Positions 16,417-25,058 of a stretch of DNA of 64,000 nt are shown here, one piece after another. The notes below the pieces were generated by a model that made no database searches, was not told the DNA's origin, and worked only from the letters and a program-made list of their open reading frames with translations. This DNA is from JBGCEZ01 sp045106735 (GTDB lineage Bacteria; Planctomycetota; Phycisphaerae; Phycisphaerales; SM1A02): NCBI GenBank assembly GCA_045106735.1, contig JBGCEZ010000012.1:124001-188000 (forward strand), in the 5' to 3' direction. The position numbers and the translations under genes were made by a program. The stretch's first letter is position 1. Each line of letters begins with the position of its first letter.

Positions 16417-19400
16417 TCACCGCCGCCGCGTCGTGTCACCGGCGGCCTCATCCCCGCCCGGCGGACGGACGCCCACCGCCCCGCGGACGAGTGACCAGAG
16501 CGCGGCCACCGCCCCGCGGCCTTCAGCCTTCTCGGCGGCGACATCCTCGGCCTGGGCGCTGGCCGCCGCCGCGGCATCCGTGGCCCCGTCGACCAGCTCT
16601 TGCATCTCGGCGACGTCAGCGTCGACCTGGTTGAAGACATCCTCAAAGCCTTCGCCGGCGGCCACGTCGATTCCGCGGGCCGCGACATCGGGACCGGACA
16701 GATCGATCTCCGCCCCGAGCTCAAAGTCCGCGCCCAGATCGTTGGCCGGATCATCGCTGACCCCGGTGAGCTCCGAATCGACGGCGATCGACGGATCGTC
16801 GCCGCGGAAAAGGTCGGCGTCTTCCGTGCCGAGGGCGATGAGGCCTTCCTCACCGTCGCCCACTGCCGACGGATCGAGGAACAGCAGATCCGAGTCGTCG
16901 AACTCGTCAGCGGCGCTGCCGCCGTCGACCGACGCTTGGACTCCATCGCCATCGCCATTGCCGTCGCCGCTGCCGCTGCCTCCCGCGTTCCCCGAGCTTC
17001 CGTTCCCGCCACCGGCCGGTCCATCAACGCCGCCATCGCCACCATCGCCGTCACCCAGATCCCGGAGCACGCTTCCGTCGTCGCCCCCGCTGCCGGTGCC
17101 CGCATCCGGCACCGCCGCGGGATCCACGTCGATGCGGAACGTCTGCACCGCCGATTCGCCGGATTCATCGGTGGCGACGATCTCGAGCACGAAGGAACCG
17201 TTCTCGAACGGCGGCGCCACGCCGGTCAGGATGCCGGGTCCTGCGTCACGGAAGCTGATCCACTCGGGCACGTCGGCTCCGTTGACGCCGCGCACCGAGA
17301 GGCTCAGCGAGTCGCCGGCATCGATGTCCACGAACGCGCCGCGCGGGAAGACGAAGCTGAAGGCCGCCCCGCCTTGCGTCTCGAACGTCGGGATGTCGCG
17401 GCCCACCTCGGGCGCGTCGTTCGTATTCGCCACGGTGATGGTGAATGACTCGGTCACCGATTCGCCGGCCACATCGGTGGCCGTGACCGACAGGGTGAGC
17501 CGGCCTTCGTCGCCGTTGAGCGGCGTGCCGGTGAAGACGCCGGTTTCGCTGTCGAACCTCAGCCACTCGGGCAGATCGCCGCCGCCAGACACCCGCACCG
17601 CAAAGTCCAGATCGTCGCCGGCGTCCACGTCCAGGAACGTCGCTTCGGCCAGGTCCATGCGGAACGGCGCGTCCTCGGTGGCCACCACGTTGTCGACCGC
17701 CACCGCCACGATCGGGGCGTCGTTGACGTTCATGACCGCCACGCTGAAGCTCGTGGCCGCCGACTCACCGAACGGGTCGGTCGCGGTCACCTGGACCCCG
17801 AACGAGCCGACGTCGGCGTTCTCCGGCGTGCCGCTGAAGGTTCCGGTCGCCGGATCAAAGCTCAGCCAGCTCGGCAGCGGGCCGCCATCGCTGGCCGTGG
17901 CGGTGAGGGCCAGATCGTCGCCGTCGCCGTCCAGGAACGCGTCGCCGGGAATCTGGAAGGTGAAGCCGGCGTCCTCGGTCGCGATCTGGTCGCCGATGCC
18001 GCCATCGATGATCGGAGCGGCGTTGACGTCCAGCACGTCGATCACGAACCGAGCCTGAACGGACAGTCCGTCGGCATCGGTCGAGTCCACGTAGACGATG
18101 ACCGCGCCGCCAGAGTTCCGAAGGTCGACCCCAGGCTTGACGACGATGTCGTTGCCGTTGAGCTCGAACCAGTCGTTGGCCTGCATCGTGACCGTCAGCG
18201 TATCGCCGGCATCCGGATCGGTCGTGGTCAGCGACCCAACGATGGTTCCGGCCGTGGCCGTGTCGCCGACCTCGGTCGAGTCGATGGTGATGGGGTCCGG
18301 CGCCTCGTTGACGTCGTCCAGGGCAATCCGGAATGTCTCGCTGACGTCGTCGCCGTTGGCGTCGGTCACGGTGACCGTGATGTCGTGGTAGGTCGCCGAT
18401 TCGAAGTTGAGATCCGCGTCGCCAGCGACGGTGATGATGCCCGTCTCGGCATCGATCTCGAACCGGCCGCCCGCATCGTCGGCCAGTTCGAAGCGGTGTT
18501 CGTCCAGCACGTTCTCATCGGAGAAGTCGATGCTGCCGACAACGGTGCCCTCGCCGGCGTTCTCGTCCACCGTGCCGCCGACGATGGCCAGGTCCGCGGG
18601 CGCTGCGTTCTGCAGTTCGTCCAGGGTCAGCGTGCCGTCGCTGAACTGGAAGTTCTCGATGTCCGACACGATGTCGGTGCCATCGCGCCCGGCCACGGTG
18701 TCGGCGATCGTGTAGGTGCCGTCCCCGTTGTCGGTGACGCGATACTCGGTCCAGTCGCCCGAATACTCGGCTGTATCGTTGCCGTCGCCGCCGATGAGCG
18801 TATCGTCGCCGCCGCGGCCGGCGAAGACATCGTCACCGTCGCCGCCGTCGAAGGTGTTCGCTTCACCATCGCCGCGCAGGGTGTCGTTGCCACCGTCGCC
18901 GGTGATGTTCTCGACGCCGGCAATCGTGCCGCCGCCAACCCCGTCCTCGGCCACCGTCCCGGCGGTGAGATCGATGTCGACGGCGATCCCCGTGTCTTCG
19001 TAGGTCAGCGTGTCGTCGCCGGTTCCACCGTCAACGGCGTCAGCCCCCGCACCGGCGTAGATCGTGTCGTTGCCGCCCCCCGCGTCGATGGTGTCGTCGC
19101 CGTCGCCGCCGGAGATCAGGTCATCGCCGGCGCCAGCATTGATCGTGTCGTCGCCGGTCCCGCCTTCGATCGTGTCGTTGCCAATGCCGCCGTTGATCTG
19201 GTCGTTACCGGCCCCGCCGATCAGCGTTGCGTCCGCGTCACCGGCCCGAATGACGTCGTCGAACGCCGAACCTTCGACCCGCTCGAATCCGTCGACAGTG
19301 TCGTTCCCGTCGGCCCCGGAGGCGGTCCCGGCGGCCAGGTCCACGTTCACCGAACCGCTCGACCCGGTGTAGTCCAGGGTGTCCGTACCGTCGCCGCCGT

Positions 19401-22400
19401 TCAGCGTGTCATCGCCGGCGCCGCCGATGATGCGGTCATCGCCATCTCCACCGTCGACCACGTCATCGCCCGCGCCGCCGACGAGCACGTTGTCGGCTTC
19501 ATCGCCGGTGATCGTGTCGTTGAAGTCCGAGCCCGTCACGTTCTCAAAATTGGACAGCGTGTCGTTGCCATCGGCGCCGGTGGCGGTGCCGGCCTCCAGG
19601 TCAACATTCACCGCCCCACCGGCATCCGCGTAGGTCACTTCGTCGACCCCAGTGCCGCCATTGAGGGCATCGTCGCCCAGCCCGCCAGAGATCGTGTCGT
19701 CGCCAACGTTGCCGGCGATCTGGTCGTCGCCATCTCCGCCGTGAATGATGTCGTCACCGATGTACCCGTCGATGGCGTTGTCCCCGTCGTCGCCGCTGAT
19801 GACGTCAGCGTACTTCGTGCCTCGAAGGTTCTCGATGTCCTCGAGGGTGTCCACTTCTCCGTTGCCGAGGTTCGCGGTGCCCGCGGCCAGATCGATGGTG
19901 ACGTTGCTGGTCTGGTCGAGGAAGTCGGCCGTATCCACCCCGTCGCCGCCGCGCAGGATGTCATTGCCGGAGCCGCCGTACAGGCGGTCGTCACCATCGC
20001 GACCCTCCAGGATGTCGTCGCCACCATCGCCACGGAAGATGTTGTCTTCCGCGTCGCCGCTGATCGTGTCGTCGGCCGAAGAACCCTTCACCTGTTCGAT
20101 ACCGCTCAGCGTATCGTTGCCTTGACCGGTCGCCGTTCCAGCGGCCAGGTCAACCATGACGCCATCGATCCCATCGAACGTGACATCGTCCGTACCGGCA
20201 CCGCCCTCGAGGATGTCATCGCCCGCGCCGCCGTTGAGTGAGTCGTTGCCGTCGCCGGCTCGGATCACATCATCTCCGTCGCCGCCGATGAGATCTTCGC
20301 TGTCGTCTGAACCTGTGATCGTGTCATCGAAGTCGCTGCCGACGACCAGTTCGATGTTGGCGAGCGTGTCGTTCCCGTCGGCTCCCGTCGCGGTGCCGGC
20401 GTCGAGATCCACGTTGACTGAGCCGGATGCGTCCTCGTACGTCACCTTGTCCCAGCCTTCGCCACCGTCGATCTGGTCGTCGCCGGCGCCGCCAGCGATG
20501 GTGTCAGAATCATCGCCGCCGTCGATGATGTCATCGCCGGCAGAGCCTTGGATCGAGTCGTTTCCGGCTCCGCCGAAGATCACTTCGTCATCGTCGGTCC
20601 CGACAATGACGTCGTTTGCGTCGCCGCCGGTGATGGTGGCGGTGATCGTGTTGGTCAGTCCGTCGTAGACAACCTCGGTGGTGAATTCGTACGAACGCTC
20701 CTGGCCCTCGGCCCCATTGATGAACGTGATGCCGCCGACGACCTCGCTCGCCGTGATGGTCGTCGTGATGGACGCCGCTTCAAATCGCTCCAGGTCTCCA
20801 CCGACGGTCACCGGCTGGGTGACCGTTCCACTGCTCTTGATGGTGGTGGCGTCCCCGCCGACCGACAGATCGCCCGAGACGTTGCCATCAATGGACAGCA
20901 CGTCGATCACTCCTCCGAACGACAGCGTGCCGGCCACGTCGCCGGATACCGCGATGGAGTCGGCGACCGAACCGCCGATGGTGACCGACCCGGTCCCGGG
21001 GATCGGCCCCAGTTCCAGGCTCGTCACATCGTCGCCGACGTTCAGGTCGCCCGCCACCGAGCCGGTCACGATGAGTTCCGTGTTGACGTCGTCGGCAACC
21101 GTCACGACACCGCCATCAGCGATTGAACCGACCTCCAGGGTGTCGATGTCGTCCATGGTGAGGTCGCCCGCCACCGTGCCGCGGACCACCATCGTGCCCG
21201 AATCATCGCCAACGATGACTTCGCCCGACGCTCCGATGGAGTCGACGGTGATCGTTCCGGAGCCTTCGCCGACCGTGACGTCCCCGTCAACGGCGCCCGT
21301 GACGCTGAATGTCGTCACGTCGTTGACCACGCTGATGTCACCCGTCGCGGCGACTGAATCGACCGTGATCTGGGTGGCCGAGTCGGCGTCGACCGACCCG
21401 GACACCGCTCCGCTGACCGTCAGATTCGTGATCGCATTGGACACGTTGACGTCGCCCGTGGACGCGATGGACCCGAACGTGAGGGTGCCGGCTGCATCGA
21501 CATCGATCGTTCCCGAGATCGCCCCGGTCACGGTGGCGGTGCCGAGGTCATCCGCGGCCACTGAACCTCCGGCGGCGATGGTGTCGGCATCAAGCCTGGT
21601 CAGATCGCCAGACACCGCAACCGACCCCAGAACGTCGCCGTCGATGTCCACCCGGCTTGCGTTGCCCGTGACCGTCAGCGTGGTCCCGCTGGTGATGTCG
21701 CCACCGGTGAAGGTCCCCAGCGAACCCCGGATCCGCAGATCCTCGGTCAGGCCGCCGGTCAGACCGGTTGCATCGATGGCCCGAACCCGGCCGTCGACGT
21801 CGATCGTCCCGACCGATCCGCCGTCCTGCAGCTCGAGCCGGTCCAGACTGCCGGAAATCGTGATCTGGCCGACGGGCGCGTCCAGCACGATCTCATCGAC
21901 GCTGATCGAAGTCGGGCCGAGGTCATCGATGATGATGTTCGACGCGGCGTCGGTGCCGTCGGTATCGGTGATCGTGAGTTCGCCGCGATCGGCGTCCCAC
22001 TGCAGGTCGACCGAACCGCTGCCCGTCAGGGTCACGGTGAACGCATGGTCGCCAGAGACAAAGGCCTTGGAGCCGGTGAACCCGTCGAAGGTCGTGTCGG
22101 CGCTGACTTCAATCGGCGTGGCATCGACGGTCTCATTGCTCACCACCACCGCAATCGTGTCCGTCGCGGTTTCACCGTGGACATCGGTGGCCGTCACGTC
22201 GATGACGTACAGACCGGCATCGCCGGCGTCCGGGGATCCGGTGAACGCACCCGTGGCCGGATCGAAGGAGAGCCAGTCGGGCAGCGCCGCGCCATCGTCG
22301 AGCGTGGCCGACAGGGTCAGGGCATCGCCGTCGACGTCGGTGAACGTGCCGCCGGGGATCGTGAAGGCGAGTGGATCACCGGCCGCGCCCGACCAAGAAT

Positions 22401-24801
22401 CGGCCGGAGCGGCGACGACCGGCGCGTCGTTCACATTGGTCACGACCAGATCGAAGGTGTCGGTGGCGGACAGCCCGTCGGGATCGGTGGCCGTGACCGT
22501 GATGCTGATCGTGCCGCCGTCGGCGTCGGCCGGAGTGCCGCTGAATGTGCCGCTGGCCGCATCAAAGTTCAGCCAGGCCGGCAGTGGATCGCCGGAGGCG
22601 AGCGTGGCGTCCAGCGTCAGGGTGTCGGCGTCGGCATCGGAGAACGTTCCGCCGGGCAGCGCGAACGAGAAGGCGACGTCCTCAGTGGCTCCTTGGTCGT
22701 CGATCGCGCCGTCCACGATCGGGGCGCGGTTCGGCTGGAACAGCGTGACGGTCATGGTTTCGTCGTACGTTCGGCCGGTGGAGTCGGTCACCCGAATCTC
22801 CACGTCGACGGAGTCCGGCGGCGCGCTGAGGTCCGCGCCGGCGGCCACCACCAGCTCGTCGCCGTCGATGTCGAAGTACGGACTCGGGGCGGCCAGCGAC
22901 CAGGTGAAGGTCTCGCCGACGTCGCCGTCGGTGCCGGTCAGGGTGCCGACCACGTCGCCATCGCTCGCCTCGCGGCTGAGCGGGTCGGCGTCCAGGTCGA
23001 TGTCCGTCGGCGTGTCTTCAACCCCCGCGATGGTGATGGAGAAGACGTCGCTGGTACTGGCCCCCGACGGATCTTCCGCCGTCACGGTGATGGAGAGCAC
23101 GCCCTCGTCGCCGTCGCTCGGCGTGCCGCTGAAGGTCCCGGTTCCGGCGTCGAAGCTGATCCAATCGGGCAGCGCGCTGCCGTCGCTGCGGAGGGCCGAG
23201 AGCGTGAGCGTATCGCCATCTTCGTCGGCGAAGGCATCGGCCGGAATCTGGTAGCTGAACGCGATGTCTTCCGTGGCCGACTGGTTGGCCATGGCGTTGT
23301 CGACGACTGGACCGTCGTTGACGTTCTCGACCTCCAGGGCGAACGTGCTCGACGTCGACTCGCCATCGGGATCGGCGGCGGTGACCTTCACACTGACGGT
23401 GCCAACATCGCCCTGGGCCGGCGTGCCGCTGAAGGTTCCGGTGCCGGCGTCGAAGCTCAGCCACGCGGGCAGGGCCGAACCGTCGGCCAGGGTGGCGCTC
23501 AGCGTCAGCGAGTCGCCATCGGCATCGGAGAACGTGTTGTTCGGGATGGCGAAGCTGAAGGCCGCATCTTCGTCGGTCGCCTGGGCGTCGATCGCGTTGG
23601 CCGTCACCGGGGCATTGTTCGTGCCGGCGGCCGCGGCGGTCGTGACGTCGGTTCTGGTGATCGTGACCTGCGTGGCCGATCCGTAGGTATCCGAATCGCC
23701 GCCATCCTGGTGGTTGACCTGAAACGCACCCACGGCCTGCTCAACCACGATCGTGCCGTTCAGCCGACCGGCGATGGTGATGGTGTTGGCATCGCCACTG
23801 ATGGTCACGTCGCCGGAGACTCGATCGGTGACATCCAGACTGTCCAGATCTCCCCCGATCGTGATGTCGCCGTTCACTCGCCCATCGACATCGAACGATC
23901 CGACATCGCCACCAATGGTGACCGAGGTCGAGCTGCTGGCCAGGTTTCCGTCGATTTCGATGGCTGTCACGTCGCCACCGATCACCACGTTTCCGGTGAG
24001 GTTGACGGTGGTGCTGAGGGTTCCGTCGATGTTGCCGTCGATCCGCAGAAGATCGATGTTGTCTTTGACCGTGAATCCACCGACATCTGGCGCATCTCCC
24101 GCCACCGACGTCAGCGAAAGGGAGCTGGTTCCTCTCAGGCTGCCGAGGTCATCGAAGTCGACGCGCCCACTCGTCGCATCAAACGAATAGTCGATGTCGC
24201 CGCCGCCCGAAACTTCGAGTGTAAAGACGTCGCCGCCGTGCAGCATCGTCCGCGTGCCGGAGAACCCGGTATCAACGAACCCGCTGTCGATCACGTCGAT
24301 CGTGCCATCGGCGGTCACGATGGTTTCGATGCCGTCGTGCTGGATCTCGAAGCTGCCGGTGCCCGTGTCGACGGTGATCGACCCATCGGCGAAGCTCAGA
24401 TCCGACGTGGCGTACCCATCCAGGTTGATCGTGTCCTGATCCGCCCCACCGTGCACCGTCTTGACGTCCCCGTCGAGGGCGCCGTCGAACCGGAACGTAT
24501 CGTCCCCGTCGCCACCGGACAGGATGTCATCACCGCCCAGCCCATCGACGAGTTCGTTGGCCGCGGTGCCGTTGAAGATGTCGTCGCCATCGGTCGCACC
24601 GCCGATGTCCGTTCCGTCGGCATCGGTCCAAGTGGCCGAGAGCAGGATGCGCGGTTCCAGCGGTTCGACGCGGAGCTTCTTCGCCGGCGTGGATTCGGAC
24701 CCGCCGGCACCACCGGACTTCTTCCGGCCGCGTGGCCACCAGCGCGAACCGCGGTCATTGTTGGCGGAAGGTTGATCGGCGTCGAAAGCAGGATCGGGCA
24801 T
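16417..24801 (-). CDS. Giant LEPR-type surface protein with RTX, Ig/cadherin-like and solenoid repeats (cassette A)
   Basis: A 2794-residue acidic protein, probably cell-surface or extracellular. It lacks a Sec signal peptide but carries the planctomycete head motif LEPRILLSATW about 45 residues in. Then come: a first RTX block (GLGGDDILSGGDGDD); a solenoid-like stretch rich in GGDV and DGNV; five dystroglycan/Ig-like (He_PIG/CADG) modules with the recurring SFDAGTGTFSGTP motif; a long second solenoid of V-x-G-D-I repeats; many RTX nonapeptides that would bind calcium (GGAGDDQIDGG types); a cadherin-like domain; three more Ig-like modules; and an acidic low-complexity tail ending with an amphipathic helix and VAALWSLVRG...TTRRR. 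ATG at 24801 chosen by analogy with the paralogue (MPDPAFD versus VPDDPTD); an ATG at 24837 is an alternative. Adhesin or matrix protein is inferred. Confidence 0.85.
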   Translation of the reverse strand: MPDPAFDADQPSANNDRGSRWWPRGRKKSGGAGGSESTPAKKLRVEPLEPRILLSATWTDADGTDIGGATDGDDIFNGTAANELVDGLGGDDILSGGDGDDTFRFDGALDGDVKTVHGGADQDTINLDGYATSDLSFADGSITVDTGTGSFEIQHDGIETIVTADGTIDVIDSGFVDTGFSGTRTMLHGGDVFTLEVSGGGDIDYSFDATSGRVDFDDLGSLRGTSSLSLTSVAGDAPDVGGFTVKDNIDLLRIDGNIDGTLSTTVNLTGNVVIGGDVTAIEIDGNLASSSTSVTIGGDVGSFDVDGRVNGDITIGGDLDSLDVTDRVSGDVTISGDANTITIAGRLNGTIVVEQAVGAFQVNHQDGGDSDTYGSATQVTITRTDVTTAAAAGTNNAPVTANAIDAQATDEDAAFSFAIPNNTFSDADGDSLTLSATLADGSALPAWLSFDAGTGTFSGTPAQGDVGTVSVKVTAADPDGESTSSTFALEVENVNDGPVVDNAMANQSATEDIAFSYQIPADAFADEDGDTLTLSALRSDGSALPDWISFDAGTGTFSGTPSDGDEGVLSITVTAEDPSGASTSDVFSITIAGVEDTPTDIDLDADPLSREASDGDVVGTLTGTDGDVGETFTWSLAAPSPYFDIDGDELVVAAGADLSAPPDSVDVEIRVTDSTGRTYDETMTVTLFQPNRAPIVDGAIDDQGATEDVAFSFALPGGTFSDADADTLTLDATLASGDPLPAWLNFDAASGTFSGTPADADGGTISITVTATDPDGLSATDTFDLVVTNVNDAPVVAAPADSWSGAAGDPLAFTIPGGTFTDVDGDALTLSATLDDGAALPDWLSFDPATGAFTGSPDAGDAGLYVIDVTATDVHGETATDTIAVVVSNETVDATPIEVSADTTFDGFTGSKAFVSGDHAFTVTLTGSGSVDLQWDADRGELTITDTDGTDAASNIIIDDLGPTSISVDEIVLDAPVGQITISGSLDRLELQDGGSVGTIDVDGRVRAIDATGLTGGLTEDLRIRGSLGTFTGGDITSGTTLTVTGNASRVDIDGDVLGSVAVSGDLTRLDADTIAAGGSVAADDLGTATVTGAISGTIDVDAAGTLTFGSIASTGDVNVSNAITNLTVSGAVSGSVDADSATQITVDSVAATGDISVVNDVTTFSVTGAVDGDVTVGEGSGTITVDSIGASGEVIVGDDSGTMVVRGTVAGDLTMDDIDTLEVGSIADGGVVTVADDVNTELIVTGSVAGDLNVGDDVTSLELGPIPGTGSVTIGGSVADSIAVSGDVAGTLSFGGVIDVLSIDGNVSGDLSVGGDATTIKSSGTVTQPVTVGGDLERFEAASITTTITASEVVGGITFINGAEGQERSYEFTTEVVYDGLTNTITATITGGDANDVIVGTDDDEVIFGGAGNDSIQGSAGDDIIDGGDDSDTIAGGAGDDQIDGGEGWDKVTYEDASGSVNVDLDAGTATGADGNDTLANIELVVGSDFDDTITGSDDSEDLIGGDGDDVIRAGDGNDSLNGGAGDDILEGGAGTDDVTFDGIDGVMVDLAAGTATGQGNDTLSGIEQVKGSSADDTISGDAEDNIFRGDGGDDILEGRDGDDRLYGGSGNDILRGGDGVDTADFLDQTSNVTIDLAAGTANLGNGEVDTLEDIENLRGTKYADVISGDDGDNAIDGYIGDDIIHGGDGDDQIAGNVGDDTISGGLGDDALNGGTGVDEVTYADAGGAVNVDLEAGTATGADGNDTLSNFENVTGSDFNDTITGDEADNVLVGGAGDDVVDGGDGDDRIIGGAGDDTLNGGDGTDTLDYTGSSGSVNVDLAAGTASGADGNDTVDGFERVEGSAFDDVIRAGDADATLIGGAGNDQINGGIGNDTIEGGTGDDTINAGAGDDLISGGDGDDTIDAGGGNDTIYAGAGADAVDGGTGDDTLTYEDTGIAVDIDLTAGTVAEDGVGGGTIAGVENITGDGGNDTLRGDGEANTFDGGDGDDVFAGRGGDDTLIGGDGNDTAEYSGDWTEYRVTDNGDGTYTIADTVAGRDGTDIVSDIENFQFSDGTLTLDELQNAAPADLAIVGGTVDENAGEGTVVGSIDFSDENVLDEHRFELADDAGGRFEIDAETGIITVAGDADLNFESATYHDITVTVTDANGDDVSETFRIALDDVNEAPDPITIDSTEVGDTATAGTIVGSLTTTDPDAGDTLTVTMQANDWFELNGNDIVVKPGVDLRNSGGAVIVYVDSTDADGLSVQARFVIDVLDVNAAPIIDGGIGDQIATEDAGFTFQIPGDAFLDGDGDDLALTATASDGGPLPSWLSFDPATGTFSGTPENADVGSFGVQVTATDPFGESAATSFSVAVMNVNDAPIVAVAVDNVVATEDAPFRMDLAEATFLDVDAGDDLDFAVRVSGGGDLPEWLRFDSETGVFTGTPLNGDEGRLTLSVTATDVAGESVTESFTITVANTNDAPEVGRDIPTFETQGGAAFSFVFPRGAFVDIDAGDSLSLSVRGVNGADVPEWISFRDAGPGILTGVAPPFENGSFVLEIVATDESGESAVQTFRIDVDPAAVPDAGTGSGGDDGSVLRDLGDGDGGDGGVDGPAGGGNGSSGNAGGSGSGDGNGDGDGVQASVDGGSAADEFDDSDLLFLDPSAVGDGEEGLIALGTEDADLFRGDDPSIAVDSELTGVSDDPANDLGADFELGAEIDLSGPDVAARGIDVAAGEGFEDVFNQVDADVAEMQELVDGATDAAAAASAQAEDVAAEKAEGRGAVAALWSLVRGAVGVRPPGGDEAAGDTTRRR

Positions 24802-25058
24802 GCGGGGCTCACAGACTGGAGAGGGTCCATGAGGCATCGGCCGCTTCTGTGTGGCGCGGGAGCCGGCCGAGGCGAGCGGGCCGGAGATCAGCCTCGCCAG
24901 ACGAGACGACCCACGCGGCTTGCCGAAGTTTCCTTCGTCTGCTGATTCCCGGACGTCAGGGCCAGCCGGCGGCGATGACGATGGCCGAGACCGATCCCTG
25001 CACCTCGAGCAGAAGCTGCGACGGGAGGCCCGAAGCGTGCGGCCATGCGGTCACGCGG

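Noticed and set aside
19000..20600. Regular repeats that could look like a CRISPR array
   Set aside because: They are RTX nonapeptide-coding repeats in an open reading frame, with a period too short and too variable for CRISPR repeats and spacers.
22045..24945. A 966-codon plus-strand open frame inside giant gene A
   Set aside because: Mirror of the repeats on the coding strand; it contains only permuted Arg/Gly/Val repeats and no ribosome binding site.
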